Positions 58,116-64,000 of a stretch of 64,000 nt of DNA are shown in pieces. The stretch spans positions 69,748 through 133,747 of the forward strand of contig JAIQEU010000008.1 of NCBI GenBank assembly GCA_020073665.1, written 5' to 3'. How positions within the stretch are numbered: position 1 is the first letter of the stretch; the number at the start of each line of letters is the position of its first letter. Position numbers and translations under genes: made by a program. Below the pieces are notes generated by a model. The model was given only the letters and a program-made list of their open reading frames with translations. It made no database searches and was not told the DNA's origin. This stretch comes from Terriglobia bacterium (GTDB lineage: Bacteria > Acidobacteriota > Terriglobia > Terriglobales > Acidobacteriaceae).

Positions 58116-59990
58116 GTGCCAACGGGTCACATTGGGGCAGAACTGTCCTCGCCGCGCTCCTCGTTCCGCTCCTTCCTTTTGGTTGGCGCGTGGTTCGGCC
58201 TTGCGACGGGACTGGGGGAAGGCGCCGGCCTGCTCCTGTTTCAACGGATCAACTGGGAGCGCTGGGGCCCGGCCATTCATGTTTCCAAAGATATCCTCTG
58301 GATCTCACCGGTCGTCGATTTACTTCTTTCCCTCATCCTGGCGTTGTTCATTGGGCTCATCGCCCGGTTCCAGCCACGCTTTCCGGGGATGCGGGTCGCC
58401 GCCTTCCTGTTCACATTTCTGGCGGTCTACAACTGGTTGACGTTGACCGAGCGGTTGCAGCACCGCTCCTGCCAGTTGCTGGCACTCGGAGTAGCGGTGG
58501 CTCTCGATCGCTGGCTGCGCACGCACCAGTCGCAGGCCACGCATTTTTGGAAAAGGACAATCCCCTGGCTGATGGCAGTCGTGGTATTAGGGTTTGCGGG
58601 AATTCAAACCGGACGGTGGCTGCTGGAACGGAATGCGGTGGCCCACCTGCCGCCTGCTGCTCCGGGTGCGCCCAACATCCTGGTGATCGTGGTGGACACG
58701 TTGCGGGCAGACCATCTTTCCTCGTATGGATATGGCCGCCCCACCACCCCTGCGATTGACCGGCTTGCCAGAGAAGGCCTGGTGCTGGGGAACGCCGTCT
58801 CGACCTGCTCGTGGACCCTGCCCTCCCACGCTTCGCTGCTGACGGGACGGCCTCCGTATGAACACGGAATGGTGGCGGTGCAGCCGATGCCGTGGCTGGG
58901 TTGGGGTCACACCAGCCTGAAGGGTTATCCCACCGTGGGAGAAGCGCTGCAGCAGATGGGCTACCGCACTGGCGCCTTCTCCGCCAATTTGACTTACTTC
59001 ACCCAGAACGTTGGCTTGGGAAGAGGCTTCCTGCATTTTGAAGACTACTTCCATTCGCCCACCGACGGGCTCATGCGCACGCTCTATGCAAGAGAGTTTG
59101 CCAGTGCGTACCTTCATCGTACCGAAAAGAGTTGGGTGACCCGTACTTTTCGCTCCCTGGGAATCTTCCACTTGCTGGGCCATCTTAAGAGAGCCAACGC
59201 GGTGGACCGCGAGGTAGCGCAGTGGATGGACCGGGACCGGCAGCATCCCTTCCTGGCGTTTCTCAACTACATCGACGTCCATGAGGCCTACGGTTTGCCC
59301 GCCAGCGATCCAAGACCGGCCTGGAGCGACCACGGAAGGATCGATGAATACGATGCTGCTTTGTATTACGTTGACGATCAGATCGGAAGGCTGATGCAAG
59401 AGTTGGAACGCCGTGGATTGGATAAGAACACCCTGGTGATCTTCACCTCCGACCACGGTGAGGGTCTCGGGCAACATCACCTGCAGACCCACGGCCGGGC
59501 CCTCTATTGGGAACAAATCCACGTCCCCTTGGTGATTTGGTATCCCGGGCACGTCCCCGCTGGCGTCCGGGTCGACCGGCCGGTCAGCAATGCCGCCATC
59601 CCGGCGACGCTCATGACGCTACTGGGGGCGAGTGAGCGAAACGTCTTCCCGGGGCCGGACCTGAGCCGCTTGTGGAAGACGCCGGAACAAGCAACCGATT
59701 GGCCAGACGTTCTCTCGGAACTGGCGCAAAACGTTCACCCACCCGAAATTGACCAGTCGGCAGACCAGTACATCCCTACGGCCACGACCGGCGCCATGCA
59801 GTCCTTGATCACCCCACGGTGGCATCTGATCGTGCACCAGAAGCTGGGAGAACAAATCTACGACTGGGTGCGCGACCCCCAGGAGTCAAACAACTTGATC
59901 AACACGCCGGAAGGCAAGGCTGCGGCGTTGCGCATGAGTTCCCAATTGCAGGGCTGGGAGAGCGCCAGTTCGGACGGTCCCCAGGAGTAG
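58116..59990 (+). CDS. Membrane-anchored sulfatase-fold enzyme, Thr nucleophile type (copy 2)
   Basis: The predicted protein has 624 residues from GTG 58116, where alignment to copy 1 begins; a GTG at 58068 would add 16 residues. Membrane helices cover about 18-168. The catalytic domain has ILVIVVDTLRADHLSSYGYGRPTTPAIDRLA, then SWTLPSHASLLTG with Thr234 at the nucleophile position, YIDVHEAYGLPA, VIFTSDHGEGLGQHHLQTHGRALYWEQIHVPLVI and a C-terminal LITPRWHLIVHQKLGEQIYDW. Thr is the nucleophile in LtaS-type phosphoglycerol transferases. The paralogues differ at this key residue (Ser versus Thr). Confidence 0.85.
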   Translation: MPTGHIGAELSSPRSSFRSFLLVGAWFGLATGLGEGAGLLLFQRINWERWGPAIHVSKDILWISPVVDLLLSLILALFIGLIARFQPRFPGMRVAAFLFTFLAVYNWLTLTERLQHRSCQLLALGVAVALDRWLRTHQSQATHFWKRTIPWLMAVVVLGFAGIQTGRWLLERNAVAHLPPAAPGAPNILVIVVDTLRADHLSSYGYGRPTTPAIDRLAREGLVLGNAVSTCSWTLPSHASLLTGRPPYEHGMVAVQPMPWLGWGHTSLKGYPTVGEALQQMGYRTGAFSANLTYFTQNVGLGRGFLHFEDYFHSPTDGLMRTLYAREFASAYLHRTEKSWVTRTFRSLGIFHLLGHLKRANAVDREVAQWMDRDRQHPFLAFLNYIDVHEAYGLPASDPRPAWSDHGRIDEYDAALYYVDDQIGRLMQELERRGLDKNTLVIFTSDHGEGLGQHHLQTHGRALYWEQIHVPLVIWYPGHVPAGVRVDRPVSNAAIPATLMTLLGASERNVFPGPDLSRLWKTPEQATDWPDVLSELAQNVHPPEIDQSADQYIPTATTGAMQSLITPRWHLIVHQKLGEQIYDWVRDPQESNNLINTPEGKAAALRMSSQLQGWESASSDGPQE

Positions 59991-59998
59991 CTGCCGGG

Positions 59999-60457
59999 TC
60001 AGACAACCACTGGGGCTTCCACGACGATTTTGGTCTCCAAAACCATGGTGGCCAGAATCGAGCGTCCGATCAGGCATATCCGTTCCGCCTTCTCCAGCAG
60101 CTTTGCGGCGCGCTCGATGTCTTCCTCCCGGGCAATGGCCAGGACTGGACGCAGCGTAATCCGGGTGAAACGGAACCCGCCTTCCTGTTTTTCGATCACG
60201 CCTTCCACCGCTACTTCCAGGCCTTGAATGGGCAGCTTCGAGGCCTCGGCAACGGCGCGGAACGTGGCCACGTAGCAAGTAGAAAGAGCAGCCAGCAGCA
60301 GGTGCTCGGGCGTCCACAGGCCGGGCTCACCCCCGAACTCCGGCGGAGCGGCAAAGTTGATGGTGCGGGGGATGTCGCCTTCGGCTTCCACGATGCCGCG
60401 CTTGTGCATGGTCCAGTGAGCGCTGGCGTGGTAGGTATATCGCTTTTCCATGGCCAT
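59999..60457 (-). CDS. OsmC-family peroxiredoxin-like protein
   Basis: The predicted protein has 152 residues. It begins with YTYHASAHWTMHKRG, then INFAAPPEFGGEPGLWTPEHLLLAALSTCYVATFRAVA with Cys61, and ends with ERAAKLLEKAERICLIGRSI with Cys128. The two-cysteine arrangement is that of OsmC/Ohr enzymes, which detoxify organic hydroperoxides. It is convergent with the second sulfatase-fold gene and divergent from the Cys-rich gene across a palindrome-rich spacer. Confidence 0.92.
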   Translation of the reverse strand: MAMEKRYTYHASAHWTMHKRGIVEAEGDIPRTINFAAPPEFGGEPGLWTPEHLLLAALSTCYVATFRAVAEASKLPIQGLEVAVEGVIEKQEGGFRFTRITLRPVLAIAREEDIERAAKLLEKAERICLIGRSILATMVLETKIVVEAPVVV

Positions 60458-60504
60458 TCTCCTGCCCTGAAGCTAGCGGCCGGTAAGCCTGCTAGCAGTG
60501 AGCC

Positions 60505-60592
60505 CGGTCACGGCCACCTGTGACCGCCCCGGTTTTCCGCCCCCTCGCGCCCTTTGTGACATAGGTCACATGCCCAAGTGAGAGCAGTCACG
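60505..60592. promoter_or_regulatory. Palindromic operator-like sites, CRP/FNR type
   Basis: TGTGACATAGGTCACA (60555-60570) is a perfect TGTGA-N6-TCACA palindrome. A GTGA-N6-TCAC half-quality site (60577-60592) is centred 22 bases downstream, and CGGTCAC...GTGACCG (60505-60526) lies upstream in the opposite polarity. They sit between osmC and the Cys-rich gene and could control either. Confidence 0.7.
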
Positions 60593-60674
60593 GCATGCCG
60601 GGTTGTCAGGGCCGACAATGAGTCCCGTGGGTAAGCAGACCGGTGGTGAGGAAGCCCGCCGAGCGGAGGCGCCT

Positions 60675-61064
60675 ATGTCCGACGACAAGCGTGACATCCT
60701 GGAAGTTCTGAAATTCGAGCTTAACTTTCTCGAGCAGGGTGGTTACGGCCGCTCAGTGCGCACCCCGTGGAAACCGACATCGATCTTCCAAGACTCGCTG
60801 TCGTGCATCAACTTCAACGACCCCGAGCGGCCTCATCCCTGCAACGAGTGTTTGCTGACCGACTTCGTACCCGGGACCTCGCAATGCGAGAGTGTTCCTT
60901 GTCACCATATCCCTCTGAACCAGGAGGGCGAAACGGTAGACAGCATGGAACGGCAGTACAACCAGGGTGAACTGGAAGAAGCGGTCAAGAACTGGTTGCG
61001 GGGGACGATCCAACGCATCGAGCAAGAGCGCGCCAAGAGCGCACCACAACAAACGGCAAAATAA
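60675..61064 (+). CDS. Small cysteine-rich cytoplasmic protein, unknown function
   Basis: The predicted protein has 129 residues from ATG 60675, with GGAGG five bases before it. No signal peptide. Cysteines at 44, 56, 59, 71 and 76, with His77-His78, sit in SCINF, PCNECLLTDF and SQCESVPCHHIP, a plausible metal or Fe-S site. The C-terminal third is a charged helix (EEAVKNWLRGTIQRIEQERA). Not assignable to a family. It is the first gene behind the CRP/FNR-like palindrome. Confidence 0.75.
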   Translation: MSDDKRDILEVLKFELNFLEQGGYGRSVRTPWKPTSIFQDSLSCINFNDPERPHPCNECLLTDFVPGTSQCESVPCHHIPLNQEGETVDSMERQYNQGELEEAVKNWLRGTIQRIEQERAKSAPQQTAK

Positions 61065-61122
61065 CTGGCTGACCTGCCTCAGCCCGGAACTGCAATCCAT
61101 ACCACCCAGCAGGAGTGCCGCC

Positions 61123-61386
61123 ATGCTTACCAAGTGCGTGAACTTCGCGTGCTCGGCCCGTTTTCTTTACCTTCACGAGGGCAAGGTGTTCAGGCTGGAG
61201 ACCGCACCTCCACCGCATAGAGCCAATGGCGGAGGCAACCACCAGACGGAATACTTCTGGCTGTGCGCACGCTGCGCCCAGATTCTGAAAGTGGTGGTGG
61301 AGAACGGAGTCGTCACCACACGCCCACTGCGCTTCCTGCTTACCGAAGGCAAACCGGGAGTCAAAGAACTATCGGCGTGCAGTTGA
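61123..61386 (+). CDS. Small zinc-ribbon-like protein
   Basis: The predicted protein has 87 residues from ATG 61123, with AGGAG 7 bases upstream. Cys5 and Cys10 (KCVNFACS) and Cys48 and Cys51 (WLCARCAQIL) could bind one zinc. The middle is short and beta-like (RFLYLHEGKVFRLE). Function is unknown; small zinc ribbons often bind nucleic acid or partner proteins. It lies 58 bases after the Cys-rich gene, likely in the same transcript. Confidence 0.68.
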   Translation: MLTKCVNFACSARFLYLHEGKVFRLETAPPPHRANGGGNHQTEYFWLCARCAQILKVVVENGVVTTRPLRFLLTEGKPGVKELSACS

Positions 61387-61521
61387 AGGTTGCAAAGGCA
61401 GGGCCGTGGCGAGAGCCTCGATTACCAATTTGGGAAGAACAAAGACTCCCTGTCCTTTGCACCTATTCAAATGCGCGCCAAAACGCTATCCTCGGCTGGA
61501 AGGCGCCAAACCGGAGGACGT

Positions 61522-62052
61522 ATGAAGCGCGAATTCGCCTCGTTGAATGCCCAGGAAGCTCTGCACGTTGCCATCTTTATCGAGGAGCGTAACGCCGAGA
61601 TCTACCATCAGTTCGCAGAGATGTTCGCCGAGTTCCGCGATCCCGAATCGTTAGAGATCGCGGCCGCGTTCTGGGACATGGCCAACGAGGAGCGCCGCCA
61701 CGGGACCCAGTTGCAGAAGCGCTACTTCGATCGTTTCGGTACCCGTCCCTGCGCCGTGACCGAAGAGGACATCCGCGATTTCATTGAGGTGCCGCGCCTG
61801 GAAAACGGAGAAATCTTCACCATCAGCCGGCTGAAGGTGGGCCGCTCTCCCCGCCAGATGGCGCTGGAGATTGCCATGACGGCGGAGCAGAATGCCGTCC
61901 GCTATTACACCCGGCTGAGCGAAAACACGGAAGATCCGGAATTGCGGGCCCTGTACCGCGAGTTTGTGGATTTTGAGGCCAATCACTCCGATTGGCTGGA
62001 AAAGAAGGTTTCCGAAGCCCGCCGTACCTCGGGCGGAACCAAGCTGGCGTAG
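61522..62052 (+). CDS. Ferritin-like (rubrerythrin-type) diiron protein
   Basis: The predicted protein has 176 residues from ATG 61522, with GGAGG upstream. The four-helix bundle carries two ExxH-type pairs: EERNAEIYHQ and NEERRH (Glu57, His60), then AEQNAVRYY (Glu122) and FEANHSDW (Glu152, His155). It may store iron or reduce peroxide; no C-terminal rubredoxin domain is present. It is the last gene of the osmC-adjacent redox group. Confidence 0.85.
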   Translation: MKREFASLNAQEALHVAIFIEERNAEIYHQFAEMFAEFRDPESLEIAAAFWDMANEERRHGTQLQKRYFDRFGTRPCAVTEEDIRDFIEVPRLENGEIFTISRLKVGRSPRQMALEIAMTAEQNAVRYYTRLSENTEDPELRALYREFVDFEANHSDWLEKKVSEARRTSGGTKLA

Positions 62053-62058
62053 GGCGGT

Positions 62059-62544
62059 TCAGTCTCTCTTCGCCGGTTCGGCTCCTGCATCCTGGGGAAA
62101 TGACTTGAAGGCCACCTCGCGTGATTTCGAGGTGGTCTTTTTGTTGGCATCGGTTTCGTTGTGGGTCAGCGTCCCCTTCAGCACGTAGTAGGCTTCGTCA
62201 CCGGGGTTCTTTCCCTCTCCCCGCTCGATCGTGCCCTTGAATTCAAACCAGACGCCATGCACGGTGTCGGTGGTGAAGCTGATTTTGTTGCCGTCGAGCT
62301 TACCCTGCTTGAAGAACTGGTCGAGAAACTGTCCCTTGTCACTCTCCAGGTCTCCGTAGCGGGACACGAAACCGGTGAGGCGTCCTTCATCCTCCACCGT
62401 GACCTGTACGAATTCGCCATCCTGCAGGAAGGCGTACATGCCGGAATAGTCTTCCGACGCTTTGGCCGGCGGCGGCGTGGACGGGTTCTGTCCGGCCAGC
62501 CACGAAGCGCTCAGCACCAGCAAAACCATCACCAATCTGTTCAT
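62059..62544 (-). CDS. Small secreted protein, unknown function
   Basis: The predicted protein has 161 residues with a signal peptide (MNRLVMVLLVLSASWLAG). A proline-rich start is followed by a beta-rich domain: YSGMYAFLQDGEFVQVTVEDEGRLTGFVSRYGD, then KISFTTDTVHGVWFEFKGTIERGEG. That pattern of repeated strands suggests a lipocalin-like or avidin-like small barrel, but no family is recognised. It is convergent with the ferritin-like gene. Confidence 0.7.
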   Translation of the reverse strand: MNRLVMVLLVLSASWLAGQNPSTPPPAKASEDYSGMYAFLQDGEFVQVTVEDEGRLTGFVSRYGDLESDKGQFLDQFFKQGKLDGNKISFTTDTVHGVWFEFKGTIERGEGKNPGDEAYYVLKGTLTHNETDANKKTTSKSREVAFKSFPQDAGAEPAKRD

Positions 62545-62722
62545 ACTCCTCCCACCAGCCGTGCCTTAACCACAGTGTTCGACGTTCGCCATGCGTCGAA
62601 GGTTGTAAGGGCCGGCAGCCAGCATCCTGGCAAGTTCATTGCTTTCAAAGCGTGAACGCTATTAGACCACGGAAGCCACCGTGGGATGAACTGCCGAATA
62701 TGCTCGATCCCGGACTTGCAAG

Positions 62723-62728
62723 GCTATA
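62723..62728 (+). promoter_or_regulatory. Candidate -10 element of the TonB-like gene
   Basis: GGCTATAATG contains a perfect TATAAT about 35 bases before the ATG at 62761; no clear -35 is seen. Immediately after it, a 12-codon frame ends in TGA overlapping that ATG (ATGA), so coupling is possible. Confidence 0.4.
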
Positions 62729-62760
62729 ATGAAACACTTCCTGCCGCTGCAGTGTGCCGC

Positions 62761-64000
62761 ATGAAACAGGGCTCGGGGCGTGACGAATCCACGATGAAGC
62801 AATGGGCGAAGCCTGTCACGGCCCCCACTTTGCTGGTTCGCCTTGATCCCTGGCCCAAGGTATTTCTTCGCAACCTCGCGGATTTGATCTGGCCGCGGCG
62901 GCAACCGCCGCTTCGACTCGTATCGCGCCCGGGACCCTTCTGGCCCGATGTCTTTGTCAGATCGCGTCTCCCGTGGCGCGGTCTTCTGGAGTCTGCCCTC
63001 TACCACGCGTTGGTTCTGGCCACCCTGTTGGGTCTCTCCGATGTGTGGCCGGTCCAGCCACAGATCGTCGCCCGATCTAGTTTCAGCCACGCGGACGTAA
63101 TCTACTACCCGGCTTCCGAATACCTTCCGCCGCTCAACACCGGTGGCGCTGAGCGCCCGCCGAAAAAGGGCGAACCCGAGTACGCGCCGCAGCCCATTAT
63201 CTCGGTGCCGCGTGAAGCGGATAACCGCACTCAAACCATCGTCACGCCGCCGGATATCAAGTTAAAGAACGACGTCCCCTTACCCAACATCGTGGCCTGG
63301 TCGCAGACTCCGTCGGCGCCTCTGGCCGCGACCGCACGCTCGGTGTCCGAGATGAAGCTGCCCACATTGCCGGCGCCGGTAGTTTCTCCCTCCCCGGAGG
63401 TCACCCAGACCGCAGCCCATCCCATTCCTTCCCTGCCGGAATCGGTGGTGGCGCCCCCACCCGCGCTCGAAGCCGCTGCCACGCAAAGGCTCGGGGACAT
63501 CACCATCGGACACCAAGAGGTGGTGCCGCCGGCGCCGCAGTTGCCAGTGGCGGAGCAACGCGCCGCAGCAACCATGGCGCGACAAAGTCTGGGGGGCGGT
63601 GCTGCCCTGGTGGTGCCGCCACCACCGCAAATCCAGGGCACTGGGACTCGCGATACTGGCGGAAAGCTGATCGCGCTTGGCATCCATCCGGTTGCACCCA
63701 CCGGGCCCATCGAGGTGCCGGCGGGGAACCGCCGAGGTGAGTTTGCCGCCACTCCCCAGGGCAAGCGCGGGGCCCCGGGAACGCCAGATGTTACCGGTGG
63801 CGGAGATAAGGGCACCGACGGGCATGCGGGAGGGGGCAACGGCGGCTCAAATGGCGCCGGCTCAGGCAACAACAAGAACGGCATTCCATCCGGGCTTTAC
63901 GTGGGCGCGGGGCCGCACGCTACGTCCACCGTGGGTGGAGGCTCAGGGGGCGATGGAACCGGCCATGCCAATGCATCGTCCAATTCGTCCGATCCCCGCC
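62761..64000 (+). CDS. Proline-rich TonB-like membrane protein, 5' part
   Basis: The frame from ATG 62761 stays open to the right edge (at least 413 residues). A cytoplasmic N-terminus with several Trp and Arg residues leads to one membrane helix (about 74-93, GLLESALYHALVLATLLGL). Beyond it is a long proline/alanine-rich periplasmic stretch with motifs such as VVPPPPQ and many PAP units, then a Gly/Asn/Ser-rich region (GGGNGGSNGAGSGN). This order is that of acidobacterial TonB-type energy transducers; the C-terminal TonB domain would lie outside the window, so the call is an inference. Confidence 0.75.
   Translation, partial: MKQGSGRDESTMKQWAKPVTAPTLLVRLDPWPKVFLRNLADLIWPRRQPPLRLVSRPGPFWPDVFVRSRLPWRGLLESALYHALVLATLLGLSDVWPVQPQIVARSSFSHADVIYYPASEYLPPLNTGGAERPPKKGEPEYAPQPIISVPREADNRTQTIVTPPDIKLKNDVPLPNIVAWSQTPSAPLAATARSVSEMKLPTLPAPVVSPSPEVTQTAAHPIPSLPESVVAPPPALEAAATQRLGDITIGHQEVVPPAPQLPVAEQRAAATMARQSLGGGAALVVPPPPQIQGTGTRDTGGKLIALGIHPVAPTGPIEVPAGNRRGEFAATPQGKRGAPGTPDVTGGGDKGTDGHAGGGNGGSNGAGSGNNKNGIPSGLYVGAGPHATSTVGGGSGGDGTGHANASSNSSDPR

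Noticed and set aside
56136-59990. Classical arylsulfatases
   Set aside because: The CxPxR or SxPxR maturation site is replaced by SLPSH and TLPSH, so sulfatase activity is not assumed.
1-64000. tRNA or rRNA genes
   Set aside because: No cloverleaf with a convincing TTCRANY arm and acceptor stem, and no rRNA-like stretch, was seen on reading.

Overview
The window looks like a GC-rich chromosomal stretch from a member of the Acidobacteriota, probably the Terriglobia/Koribacter side. This rests on gene content, not on a database match: Ser/Thr kinases fused to beta-propeller or TolB/TPR modules, a KorDABC ferredoxin oxidoreductase, an Hfq-like protein with its Sm fold at the C-terminus, many small secreted proteins of acidobacterial flavour, and spacers packed with palindromic repeats. 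No tRNA, rRNA or CRISPR array was seen.

Layout. 1-5 kb: the end of asnA, then an accessory patch with a nuclease-like remnant abutting a DUF2075 helicase remnant, a DUF4268 PD-(D/E)XK-type protein and a HigB/HigA toxin-antitoxin pair. 5-9 kb: ahcY and metK (methyl cycle) and rodZ (cell shape), all on the minus strand. 9-22 kb: a GAF-GGDEF diguanylate cyclase, a TlpA-like thioredoxin, two large Ser/Thr kinases around a GatZ/KbaZ-like gene, and a secreted protein built from a nearly identical tandem duplication. 22-30 kb: patatin lipase, Nudix hydrolase, VIT1-type metal transporter, a possible small RNA, a FadN-type beta-oxidation fusion, DinB, a peroxiredoxin-like protein and a GNAT acetyltransferase. 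30-32.6 kb: the conserved block rpsP-khpA-rimM-trmD-rplS. 32.7-44.6 kb: phosphoesterase, tandem PilZ protein, rnhB, LmbE deacetylase, a DUF2071-DCC pair flanked by a 34-bp direct repeat copied from the tmk promoter, tmk, holB, an Hfq-like gene, dcd, an HU gene and an M50 protease. 44.7-47.6 kb: korDABC. 47.6-56 kb: a RAYT transposase between inverted REP hairpins, an M48 protease, an MFS exporter, a PilZ protein, a TadZ/CpaE ATPase, a tandem universal stress protein and a GT-C glycosyltransferase. 56-60 kb: two tandem membrane-anchored alkaline-phosphatase-superfamily enzymes. 60-64 kb: OsmC, a Cys-rich protein, a zinc-ribbon-like protein, a ferritin-like protein, a small secreted protein and the start of a proline-rich TonB-like protein that runs off the end.

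How parts may work together. metK and ahcY make and recycle S-adenosylmethionine products. The GGDEF enzyme (with an intact inhibitory site) and the two PilZ proteins are pieces of a cyclic-di-GMP circuit. OsmC, the Cys-rich protein, the zinc-ribbon protein and the ferritin-like protein form a small redox/metal group behind a CRP/FNR-like palindrome. The GT-C enzyme and the two phosphotransferase-like membrane enzymes, divergently arranged, suggest an envelope-modification locus.

The least ordinary signals are the duplicated tmk promoter around the DUF2071-DCC pair, the promoter-hairpin-T-run unit at about 24.75 kb, the RAYT/REP set, several dispersed hairpin families, the repeat-built kinase and secreted protein, and rimM, which has no canonical start codon where its conserved N-terminus begins.
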